DNA of 64,000 nucleotides from Prinia subflava (Eukaryota > Chordata > Aves > Passeriformes > Cisticolidae): positions 62,001 through 126,000 of the forward strand of contig NW_026961099.1 in assembly GCF_021018805.1 (NCBI RefSeq), read 5' to 3'. Shown here piece by piece: positions 1 to 10,405 of this stretch. How positions within the stretch are numbered: position 1 is the first letter of the stretch; every line of letters begins with the position of its first letter. Both the position numbers and the translations under genes were made by a program. The notes below the pieces were generated by a model. The model worked only from the letters and a program-made list of their open reading frames with translations, was not told the origin of the DNA and did not search any database.

Positions 1-191
1 GCCAACCACCAGAGAAGCTGCTGCAGACACTTTCATGCCTTATGCTTTCTTTGCTTACACTCTGTACCAGTTAGTGTTTCCCATGTCTATAGAGCAAGAC
101 CAAAGCTGGTATTGCCTAATTTGGTAGAGTTCCATGTAAGAGCTATGTAACATAAAGATTTGCTTTTCAGAGTGAACAGTCATCTCTGCTT
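1..191 (+). repeat. Partial A monomer at the left edge
   Basis: The window opens inside an A monomer at GCCAACCACCAGAG and continues through the core, the A tail (ACTCTGTACCAGTTAG near 59-74) and the TTTGCTTTTCAG element near 160. The first third of the monomer lies outside the window. Confidence 0.95.
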
Positions 192-700
192 TTGGTTTCT
201 ATAGTTTGCTTTCTGGAGTTGATCAAAACACAAGTCTTGTTAGTTGCTTGTGTTGCCAACCACCAGAGAAGCTGCTGCAGACACTTTCATGCCTTAGGCT
301 TTCCTTGCTTACACTCTGTACCAGTTAGTGTTTCCCATGTCTATAGAGCAAGACCAAAGCTGGTATTGCCTAATTTGATAGAGTTCCATGTAAGAGCTAT
401 GTAACATAAAGGTTTGCTTTACAGAGTGAACAGTCATCTCTGCTTTTGGTTTCCATGGCTTGCTTTCTGGAGTTGATGAAAACACAAGTCATGTTAGTTG
501 TTTGTGCTGCCAACCAGCAGAGAAGCTGCTGCAGACCCTCTCTTGCCTTATGCATTACTGGCTTTTATGCTGCACCGGTTGGTGTTTTTCATGTCCATAG
601 AAGGAGAACTAAAGCTGTTACTGCCTAATTTACTAAGTTTCTGTGATAGAGCTATGTAACATAAAGATTTGCTTTACAGAGTGAACTGTGATCTCTGCTT

Positions 701-954
701 TTGGTTTCTATGGTTTGCTTTCTGGAGTTGATCAAAACACAAGTCTTGTTAGTTGCTTGTGTTGCCAACCACCAGAGAAGCTGCTGCAGACACTTTCATG
801 CCTTATGCTTTCTTTGCTTACACTCTGTACCAGTTAGTGTTTCCCATGTCTATAGAGCAAGACCAAAGCTGGTATTGCCTAATTTGGTAGAGTACCATGT
901 AAGAGCTATGTAACATAAAGATTTGCTTTACAGAGTGAACAGTGATCTCTGCTT
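701..954 (+). repeat. Representative type A monomer (254 bp)
   Basis: Reference copy for class A. The front has GTTGATCAAAAC (a TGATCA/BclI site) and the core has CCACCAGAG. The tail has TGCTTACACTCTGTACCAG and GAGCAAGACCAAAGCTGG, and ends in AACATAAAGATTTGCTTTACAG. It contains no CpG at all. A tails vary mainly at TAATTTGGTAGAG versus TAATTTGATAGAG, GCTTTCTTTGC versus GCTTTACTTGC or GCTTTCCTTGC, and TTACAG versus TTTCAG; these alleles are what make longer repeats traceable. Confidence 0.95.
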
Positions 955-1209
955 TTGGTTTCCATGGTTTGCTTTCTGGAGTTGATCAAAACACAAGTCT
1001 TGTTAGTTGCTTGTGTTGCCAACCACCAGAGAAGCTGCTGCAGACACTTTCATGCCTTATCCATTACTGGCTTTTACGCTGCACCGGTTGGTGTTTTTCA
1101 TGTCCATAGAAGGAGAACTAAAGCGGTTACTGCCTAATTTACTAAGTTTCTGTGATAGAGCTATGTAACATAAAGATTTGCTTTACAGAGTGAACAGTGA
1201 TCTCTGCTT
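955..1209 (+). repeat. Chimeric monomer: A front joined to B tail
   Basis: The front half has the A alleles GTTGATCAAAAC and CCACCAGAG plus ACTTTCATGCC. At CCTTATCC it switches to the B tail CATTACTGGC with ACCGGTTGG, giving 255 bp. It carries GCGGTT (extra CpG, near 1123) where other B tails have GCTGTT; the same allele recurs near 58,378. Confidence 0.85.
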
Positions 1210-1718
1210 TTGGTTTCTATGGTTTGCTTTCTGGAGTTGATCAAAACACAAGTCTTGTTAGTTGCTTGTGTTGCCAACCAGCAGAGAAGCTGCTGCAGAC
1301 ACTTTCATGCCTTATCCTTTACTTGCTTACACTCTGTACCAGTTAGTGTTTCCCATGTCTATAGAGCAAGACCAAAGCTGGTATTGCCTAATTTGATAGA
1401 GTTCCATGTAAGAGCTATGTAACATAAAGATTTGCTTTTCAGAGTGAACAGTCATCTCTGCTTTTGGTTTCCATGGCTTGCTTTCTGGAGTTTAAGAAAA
1501 CTCTAGTCATGTTAGTTCTTTGTGCTGCCAACCAGCAGAGAAGCTGCTTCAGACCCTCTCTTGCCTTATCCATTACTGGCTTTTACGCTGCACCGGTTGG
1601 TGTTTTTCATGTCCATAGAAGGAGAACTAAAGCTGTTACTGCCTAATTTACTAAGTTTCTGTGATAGAGCTATGTAACATAAAGATTTGCTTTACAGAGT
1701 GAACTGTGATCTCTGCTT

Positions 1719-2082
1719 TTGGTTTCTATGGTTTGCTTTCTGGAGTTGATCAAAACACAAGTCTTGTCTGTTGTTTGTGTTCCCAAGAAATAGAGAAGCT
1801 GCTGAAGGCGCTTTCCTGCCTTTTGCAGTACCAGTTTACACTTTGCACATGTATGTGTTTTGCTTGTCACCAGACCACGAATAAAGGTGGGTACTTCCTA
1901 ATTTGCTTGATTTCCATGAAAGAGCCATGTAACAGAAACCTTTCCTTTGACACTCCACCGGTTGATGTTTCTCATGTCTATAGAGCAAGACCAAAGCTGT
2001 TACTGCCTAATTTGCTAAGTTTCCATGAAAGAGCACTGTAACATAAAGCTTTGCTTTTCCGAGTGAACAGTGGTTTCTGCTT
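1719..2082 (+). repeat. Long monomer L1 (364 bp), reference copy
   Basis: The front matches A (GATCAAAACACAAGTCTTGT), then turns to CTGTTGTTTGTGTTCCC and AAATAGAGAAGCTGCTGAAG. Two diverged copies of the monomer tail follow. The first, about 1811-1939, has CTTTCCT, ACCAGTT, CATGTATG, CCTAATTTGCTTG and CCATGAAAGAGCC. The second, about 1940-2050, has CTTTCCT, ACCGGTT, CATGTCTA, CCTAATTTGCTAAG and CCATGAAAGAGCA. The offset is 127-129 bp at the left of the copies and 109 bp at the right, because copy one has about 16 extra bases around CACGAATAAAGGTGGG. It ends with AAAGCTTTGC (HindIII) and TTCCGAGTGAAC. Allele AAGGCGC. It opens the block L-B-B-A-A-B' (1,636 bp). Confidence 0.93.
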
Positions 2083-2337
2083 TTGGTTTCCATGGCTTGC
2101 TTTCTGGAGTTGATGAAAACACAAGTCATGTTAGTTGTTTGTGCTGCCAACCAGCAGAGAAGCTGCTGCAGACACTCTCTTGCTTTATCCATTACTGGCT
2201 TTTACGCTGCACCGGTTGGTGTCTTTCATGTCCATAGAAGGAGAACTAAAGCTGTTACTGCCTAATTTACTAAGTTTCTGTGATAGAGCTACGTAACATA
2301 AAGATTTGCTTTACAGAGTGAACAGTGATCTCTGCTT
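2083..2337 (+). repeat. Representative type B monomer (255 bp)
   Basis: Reference copy for class B. The front reads GGTTTCCATGGCTTGC (CCATGG/NcoI site) and GTTGATGAAAAC; the core has CCAGCAGAG. The tail has CCATTACTGGCTTTTACGC, GCACCGGTTGG (ACCGGT/AgeI site) and CATAGAAGGAGAACTAAAGC. Three CpGs are present (TACGC, ACCGG and GCTACGTAAC). It is one base longer than A because of the ACCGGTTGG stretch. Confidence 0.95.
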
Positions 2338-3354
2338 TTGGTTTCTATAGTTTGCTTTCTGGAGTTGATGAAAACACAAGTCATGTTAGTTGTTTGTGCT
2401 GCCAACCAGCAGAGAAGCTGCTGCAGACACTCTCTTGCTTTATCCATTACTGGCTTTTACGCTGCACCGGTTGGTGTCTTTCATGTCCATAGAAGGAGAA
2501 CTAAAGCTGTTACTGCCTAATTTACTAAGTTTCTGTGATAGAGCTATGTAACATAAAGATTTGCTTTACAGAGTGAACAGTGATCTCTGCTTTTGGTTTC
2601 TATAGTTTGCTTTCTGGAGTTGATCAAAACACAAGTCTTGTTAGTTGCTTGTGTTGCCAACCACCAGAGAAGCTGCTGCAGACACTTTCATGCCTTATCC
2701 TTTACTTGCTTACACTCTGTACCAGTTAGTGTTTCCCATGTCTATAGAGCAAGACCAAAGCTGGTATTGCCTAATTTGGTAGAGTTCCATGTAAGAGCTA
2801 TGTAACATAAAGATTTGCTTTACAGAGTGAACAGTGATCTCTGCTTTTGGTTTCCATGGTTTGCTTTCTGGAGTTGATCAAAACACAAGTCTTGTTAGTT
2901 GCTTGTGTTGCCAACCACCAGAGAAGCTGCTGCAGACACTTTCATGCCTTATGCTTTCTTTGCTTACACTCTGTACCAGTTAGTGTTTCCCATGTCTATA
3001 GAGCAAGACCAAAGCTGGTATTACCTAATTTGATAGAGTACCATGTAAGAGCTATGTAACATAAAGATTTGCTTTTCAGAGTGAACAGTCATCTCTGCTT
3101 TTGGTTTCCATGGCTTGTTTTCTGGAGTTGATGAAAACACAAGTCATGTTAGTTCTTTGTGCTGCCAACCAGCAGAGAAGTTGCTGCAGACCCTCTCTTG
3201 CCTTATCCATTACTGGCTTTTACGCTGCACCTTTGGTGTCTTTCATGTCCATAGAAGGAGAACTAAAGCTGTTACTGCCTAATTTACTAAGTTTCTGTGA
3301 TAGAGCTATGTAACATAAAGATTTGCTTTACAGAGTGAACTGTGATCTCTGCTT

Positions 3355-3718
3355 TTGGTTTCTATGGTTTGCTTTCTGGAGTTGATCAAAACACAAGTCT
3401 TGTCTGTTGTTTGTGTTCCCAAGAAATAGAGAAGCTGCTGAAGACGCTTTCCTGCCTTTTGCAGTACCAGTTTACACTTTGCACATGTATGTGTTTTGCT
3501 TGTCACCAGACCACGAATAAAGGTGGGTACTTCCTAATTTGCTTGATTTCCATGAAAGAGCCATGTAACAGAAACCTTTCCTTTGACACTCCACCGGTTG
3601 ATGTTTCTCATGTCTATAGAGCAAGACCTAAGCTGTTACTGCCTAATTTGCAAAGTTTCCATGAAAGAGCACTGTAACATAAAGCTTTGCTTTTCCGAGT
3701 AAACAGTGGTTTCTGCTT
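3355..3718 (+). repeat. Long monomer L2
   Basis: Alleles: GAAGACGC, TACCAGTTT, AATAAA present. Private changes are GACCTAAGC near 3626, TTGCAAAG near 3650 and CCGAGTAAAC near 3697. It opens the block L-B-A-A-A-B, again 1,636 bp but in a different monomer order from the preceding block. Confidence 0.92.
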
Positions 3719-4990
3719 TTGGTTTCCATGGCTTGCTTTCTGGAGTTGATGAAAACACAAGTCATGTTAGTTGTTTGTGCTGCCAACCAGCAGAGAAGCT
3801 GCTGCAGACACTCTCTTGCTTTATCCATTACTGGCTTTTACGCTGCACCGGTTGGTGTCTTTCATGTCCATAGAAGGAGAATTAAAGCTGTTACTGCCTA
3901 ATTTACTAAGTTTCTGTGATAGAGCTACGTAACATAAAGATTTGCTTTACAGAGTGAACAGTGATCTCTGCTTTTGGTTTCTATAGTTTGCTTTCTGGAG
4001 TTGATCAAAACACAAGTCTTGTTAGTTGCTTGTGTTGCCAACCACCAGAGAAGCTGCTGCAGACACTTTCATGCCTTATGCTTTCCTTGCTTACACTCTG
4101 TACCAGTTAGTGTTTCCCATGTCTATAGAGCAAGACCAAAGCTGGTATTGCCTAATTTGGTAGAGTTCCATGTAAGAGCTATGTAACATAAAGATTTGCT
4201 TTACAGAGTGAACTGTGATCTCTGCTTTTGGTTTCTATAGTTTGCTTTCTGAAGTTGATCAAAACACAAGTCTTGTTAGTTGCTTGTGTTGCCAACCAGC
4301 AGAGAAGCTGCTGCAGACACTTTCATGCCTTATGCTTTACTTGTTTACACTCTGTACCAGTTAGTGTTTCCCATGTCTATAGAGCAAGACCAAATCTGGT
4401 ATTGCCTAATTTGGTAGAGTTCCATGTAAGAGCTATGTAACATAAAGATTTGCTTTACAGAGTGAACAGTGATCTCTGCTTTTGGTTTCTATGGTTTGCT
4501 TTCTGGAGTTGATCAAAACACAAGTCTTGTTAGTTGCTTGTGTTGCCAACCACCAGAGAAGCTGCTGCAGACACTTTCATGCCTTATGCTTTCTTTGCTT
4601 ACACTCTGTACCAGTTAGTGTTTCCCATGTCTATAGAGCAAGACCAAAGCTGGTATTGCCTAATTTGGTAGAGTTCCATGTAAGAGCTATGTAACATAAA
4701 GATTTGCTTTTCAGAGTGAACAGTCATCTCTGCTTTTGGTTTCCATGGCTTGCTTTCTGGAGTTGATGAAAACACAAGTCATGTTAGTTGTTTGTGCTGC
4801 CAACCAGCAGAGAAGCTGCTGCAGACCCTCTCTTGCCTTATCCATTACTGGCTTTTACGCTGCACCGGTTGGTGTTTTTCATGTCCATAGAAGGAGAACT
4901 AAAGCTGTTACTGCCTAATTTACTAAGTTTCTGTGATAGAGCTATGTAACATAAAGATTTGCTTTACAGAGTGAACTGTGATCTCTGCTT

Positions 4991-5354
4991 TTGGTTTCTA
5001 TGGTTTGCTTTCTGGAGTTGATCAAAACACAAGTCTTGTCTGTTGTTTGTGTTCCCAAGAAATAGAGAAGCTGCTGAAGGCGCTTTCCTGCCTTTTGCAG
5101 TACCAGTTTACACTTTGCACATGTATGTGTTTTGCTTGTCACCAGACCACGAATAAAGGTGGGTACTTCCTAATTTGCTTGATTTCCATGAAAGAGCCAT
5201 GTAACAGAAACCTTTCCTTTGACACTCCACCGGTTGATGTTTCTCATGTCTATAGAGCAAGACCAAAGCTGTTACTGCCTAATTTGCTAAGTTTCCATGA
5301 AAGAGCACTGTAACATAAAGCTTTGCTTTTCCGAGTGAACAGTGGTTTCTGCTT
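4991..5354 (+). repeat. Long monomer L3, in a minimal L-B block
   Basis: Alleles AAGGCGC and TACCAGTTT, as in L1. Only one B monomer (5355-5609) separates it from the next L, so the block is 619 bp, the shortest in the window. Confidence 0.92.
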
Positions 5355-5609
5355 TTGGTTTCCATGGCTTGCTTTCTGGAGTTGATGAAAACACAAGTCA
5401 TGTTAGTTGTTTGTGCTGCCAACCAGCAGAGAAGCTGCTGCAGACCCTCTCTTGCTTTATCCATTACTGGCTTTTACGCTGCAGCGGTTGGTGTCTTTCA
5501 TGTCCATAGAAGGAGAACTAAAGCTGTTACTGCCTAATTTACTAAGTTTCTGTGATAGAGCTACGTAACATCAAAATTTGCTTTACAGAGTGAACTGTGA
5601 TCTCTGCTT

Positions 5610-5973
5610 TTAGTTTCTATGGTTTGCTTTCTGGAGTTGATCAAAACACAAGTCTTGTCTGTTGTTTGTGTTCCCAAGAAATAGAGAAGCTGCTGAAGAC
5701 GCTTTCCTGCCTTTTGCAGTACCGGTTTACAGTTTGCACATGTATGTGTTTTGCTTGTCACCAGACCACGAATAAAGGTGGGTACTTCCTAATTTGCTTG
5801 ATTTCCATGAAAGAGCCATGTAACAGAAACCTTTCCTTTGACACTCCACCGGTTGATGTTTCTCTTGTCTATGGAGCAAGACCAAAGCTGTTACTGCCTA
5901 ATTTGCTAAGTTTCCATGAAAGAGCACTGTAACATAAAGCTTTACTTTTCCGAGTGAACAGTGGTTTCTGCTT
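5610..5973 (+). repeat. Long monomer L4
   Basis: Alleles CTTTTAGTTTC at its start, GAAGACGC and TACCGGTTTACAG. Second-copy changes are TCTCTTGTCTATGGAGC (near 5861-5877). It opens the 2,397-bp block L-B-A-B'-A-B'-A-A-B' ending at 8006; the eighth unit (7499-7752) is a B front joined to an A tail. Confidence 0.92.
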
Positions 5974-6990
5974 TTGGTTTCCATGGCTTGCTTTCTGGAG
6001 TTGATGAAAACACAAGTCATGTTAGTTGTTTGTGCTGCCAACCAGCAGAGAAGCTGCTGCAGACACTCTCTTGCTTTATCCATTACTGGCTTTTACGCTG
6101 CACCGGTTGGTGTCTTTCATGTCCATAGAAGGAGAACTAAAGCTGTTACTGCCTAATTTACTAAGTTTCTGTGATAGAGCTATGTAACATAAAGATTTGC
6201 TTTACAGAGTGAACAGTGATCTCTGCTTTTGGTTTCTATAGTTTGCTTTCTGGAGTTGATCAAAACACAAGTCTTGTTAGTTGCTTGTGTTGCCAACCAC
6301 CAGAGATGCTGCTGCAGACACTTTCATGCCTTATGCTTTCCTTGCTTACACTCTGTACCAGTTAGTGTTTCCCATGTCTATAGAGCAAGACCAAAGCTGG
6401 TATTGCCTAATTTGGTAGAGTTCCATGTAAGAGCTATGTAACATAAAGATTTGCTTTTCAGAGTGAACAGTGATCTCTGCTTTTGGTTTCCATGGCTTGC
6501 TTTCTGGAGTTGATGAAAACACAAGTCATGTTAGTTCTTTGTGCTGCCAATCAGCAGACAAGCTGCTGCAGACCCTCTCTTGCCTTATCCATTACTGGCT
6601 GTTACGCTGCACCTTTGGTGTCTTTCATGTCCATAGAAGGAGAACTAAAGCTGTTACTGCCTAATTTACTAAGTTTCTGTGATAGAGCTATGTAACATAA
6701 AGATTTGCTTTTCAGAGTGAACAGTCATCTCTGCTTTTGGTTTCTATAGTTTGCTTTCTGGAGTTGATCAAAACACAAGTCTTGTTAGTTGCTTGTGTTG
6801 CCAACCACCAGAGAAGCTGCTGCAGACACTTTCATGCCTTATGCTTTCCTTTCTTACACTCTGTACCAGTTAGTGTTTCCCATGTCTATAGAGCAAGATC
6901 AAAGCTGGTATTGCCTAATTTGATAGAGTACCATGTAAGAGCTATGTAACATAAAGATTTGCTTTTCAGAGTGAACAGTGATCTCTGCTT

Positions 6991-7244
6991 TTGGTTTCCA
7001 TGGCTTGCTTTCTGGAGTTGATGAAAACACAAGTCATGTTAGTTGTTTGTGCTGCCAACCAGCAGAGAAGCTGCTGCAGACCCTCTCTTGCCTTATCCAT
7101 TACTTGCTTTTACGCTGCACCTTTGGTGTCTTTCATGTCCATAGAAGGAGAACTAAAGCTGTTACTGCCTAATTTACTAAGTTTCTGTGATAGAGCTATG
7201 TAACATAAAGATTTGCTTTACAGAGTGAACAGTGATCTCTGCTT
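6991..7244 (+). repeat. Representative type B' monomer (254 bp)
   Basis: It has the B front and B tail, but GCACCGGTTGG is replaced by GCACCTTTGG, which removes one base and the ACCGGT CpG. B' monomers are the usual unit immediately before an L monomer in the right half of the window. In this copy the tail has CATTACTTGC rather than CATTACTGGC. Confidence 0.93.
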
Positions 7245-8006
7245 TTGGTTTCTATAGTTTGCTTTCTGGAGTTGATCAAAACACAAGTCTTGTTAGTTGC
7301 TTGTGTTGCCAACCACCAGAGAAGCTGCTGCAGACACTTTCATGCCTTATGCTTTCTTTGCTTACACTCTGTACCAGTTAGTGTTTCCCATGTCTATAGA
7401 GCAAGACCAAAGCTGGTATTGCCTAATTTGATAGAGTTCCATGTAAGAGCTATGTAACATAAAGATTTGCTTTTCAGAGTGAACAGTGATCTCTGCTTTT
7501 GGTTTCCATGGCTTGCTTTCTGGAGTTGATGAAAACACAAGTCTTGTTAGTTGCTTGTGTTGCCAACCACCAGAGAAGCTGCTGCAGACACTTTCATGCC
7601 TTATGCTTTCTTTGCTTACACTCTGTACCAGTTAGTGTTTCCCATGTCTATAGAGCAAGACCAAAGCTGGTATTGCCTAATTTGATAGAGTTCCATGTAA
7701 GAGCTATGTAACATAAAGATTTGCTTTTCAGAGTGAACAGTCATCTCTGCTTTTGGTTTCCATGGCTTGCTTTCTGGAGTTGATGAAAACACAAGTCATG
7801 TTAGTTCTTTGTGCTGCCAATCAGCAGACAAGCTGCTGCAGACCCTCTCTTGCCTTATCCATTACTGGCTGTTACGCTGCACCTTTGGTGTCTTTCATGT
7901 CCATAGAAGGAGAACTAAAGCTGTTACTGCCTAATTTACTAAGTTTCTGTGATAGAGCTATGTAACATAAAGATTTGCTTTACAGAGTGAACTGTGATCT
8001 CTGCTT

Positions 8007-8370
8007 TTAGTTTCTATAGTTTGCTTTCTGGAGTTGATCAAAACACAAGTCTTGTCTGTTGTTTGTGTTCCCAAGAAATAGAGAAGCTGCTGAAGGCGCT
8101 TTCCTGCCTTTTGCAGTACTAGTTTACACTTTGCACATGTATGTGTTTTGCTTGTCACCAGACCACGAATAAAGGTGGGTACTTCCTAATTTGCTTGATT
8201 TCCATGAAAGAGCCATGTAACAGAAACCTTTCCTTTGACACTCCACCGGTTGATGTTTCTCATGTCTATAGAGCAAGACCAAAGCTGTTACTGCCTAATT
8301 TGCTAAGTTTCCATGAAAGAGCACTTTAACATAAAGCTTTGCTTTTCCGAGTGAACAGTGGTTTCTGCTT
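8007..8370 (+). repeat. Long monomer L5, last L before the L-free zone
   Basis: Alleles CTTTTAGTTTCTATAG, AAGGCGC, TACTAGTTT (near 8117; creates a TAG in the frame that is open in other L copies) and GCACTTTAAC. After the B at 8371 no L is seen until 31501. Confidence 0.92.
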
Positions 8371-8879
8371 TTGGTTTCCATGGCTTGCTTTCTGGAGTTG
8401 ATGAAAACACAAGTCATGTTAGTTGTTTGTGCTGCCAACCAGCAGAGAAGCTGCTGCAGACACTCCCTTGCTTTATCCATTACTGGCTTTTACGCTGCAT
8501 CGGTTGGTGTCTTTCATGTCCATAGGAGGAGAACTAAAGCTGTTACTGCCTAATTTACTAAGTTTCTGTGATAGAGCTATGTAACATAAAGATTTGCTTT
8601 TCAGAGTGAACAGTCATCTCTGCTTTTGGTTTCTATGGTTTGCTTTCTGGAGTTGATCAAAACACAAGTCTTGTTAGTTGCTTGTGTTGCCAACCAGCAG
8701 AGAAGCTGATGCAGACACTTTCATGCCTTATGCTTTCCTTGCTTACACTCTGTACCAGTTAGTGTTTCCCATGTCTATAGAGCAAGACCAAAGCTGGTAT
8801 TGCCTAATTTGATAGAGTTCCATGTAAGAGCTATGTAACATAAAGATTTGCTTTTCAGAGTGAACAGTGATCTCTGCTT

Positions 8880-10405
8880 TTGGTTTCCATGGCTTGCTTT
8901 CTGGAGTTGATGAAAACACAAGTCATGTTAGTTCTTTGTGCTGCCAATCAGCAGACAAGCTGCTGCAGACCCTCTCTTGCCTTATCCATTACTGGCTTTT
9001 ACGCTGCACCGGTTGGTGTCTTTCATGTCCATAGAAGGAGAACTAAAGCTGTTACTGCCTAATTTACTAAGTTTCTGTGATAGAGCTATGTAACATAAAG
9101 ATTTGCTTTACAGAGTGAACTATGATCTCTGCTTTTGGTTTCTATAGTTTGCTTTCTGGAGTTGATCAAAACACAAGTCTTGTTAGTTGCTTGTGTTGCC
9201 AACCACCAGAGAAGCTGCTGCAGACACTTTCATGCCTTATGCTTTCTTTGCTTACACTCTGTACCAGTTAGTGTTTCCCATGTCTATAGAGCAAGACCAA
9301 AGCTGGTATTGCCTAATTTGGTAGAGTTCCATGTAAGAGCTATGTAACATAAAGATTTGCTTTACAGAGTGAACAGTGATCTCTGCTTTTGGTTTCCATG
9401 GTTTGCTTTCTGGAGTTGATCAAAACACAAGTCTTGTTAGTTGCTTGTGTTGCCAACCACCAGAGAAGCTGCTGCAGACACTTTCATGCCTTATGCTTTC
9501 TTTGCTTACACTCTGTACCAGTTAGTGTTTCCCATGTCTATAGAGCAAGACCAAAGCTGGTATTGCCTAATTTGATAGAGTTCCATGTAAGAGCTATGTA
9601 ACATAAAGATTTGCTTTTCAGAGTGAACAGTGATCTCTGCTTTTGGTTTCCATGGCTTGCTTTCTGGAGTTGATGAAAACACAAGTCATGTTAGTTGTTT
9701 GTGCTGCCAACCAGCAGAGAAGCTGCTGCAGACACTCTCTTGCCTTATCCATTACTGGCTTTTACGCTGCACCGGTTGGTGTCTTTCATGTCCATAGAAG
9801 GAGAACTAAAGCTGTTACTGCCTAATTTACTAAGTTTCTGTGATAGAGCTACGTAACATAAAGATTTGCTTTACAGAGTGAACAGTGATCTCTGCTTTTG
9901 GTTTCTATAGTTTGCTTTCTGGAGTTGATCAAAACACAAGTCTTGTTAGTTGCTTGTGTTGCCAACCACCAGAGAAGCTGCTGCAGACACTTTCATGCCT
10001 TATGCTTTACTTGCTTACACTCTGTACCAGTTAGTGTTTCCCATGTCTATAGAGCAAGACCAAAGCTGGTATTGCCTAATTTGGTAGAGTTCCATGTAAG
10101 AGCTATGTAACATAAAGATTTGCTTTACAGAATGAACAGTGATCTCTGCTTTTGGTTTCTATAGTTTGCTTTCTGGAGTTGATCAAAACACAAGTCTTGT
10201 TAGTTGCTTGTGTTGCCAACCACCAGACAAGCTGCTGCAGACACTTTCATGCCTTATCCTTTACTTGCTTACACTCTGTACCAGTTAGGGTTTCCCATGT
10301 CTATAGAGCAAGACCAAAGCTGGTATTGCCTAATTTGATAGAGTTCCATGTAAGAGCTATGTAACATAAAGATTTGCTTTTCAGAGTGAACAGTGATCTC
10401 TGCTT
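8880..10405 (+). repeat. 1,526-bp six-monomer duplication, copy 1
   Basis: Order B-A-A-B-A-A. A rare allele GAACTATGATC (near 9118) recurs 1,526 bp later near 10,644. The unit also shares the AGAATGAACAG variant near 10,131 with the position near 11,657. Private change: CCAGTTAGGG near 10,280. Confidence 0.85.

Noticed and set aside
1719..2082. L as a dinucleosomal unit (364 = 2 x 182)
   Set aside because: Numerology only; the duplication offset is 109-129 bp and the standard monomer is 254 bp, so no simple phasing follows from sequence.
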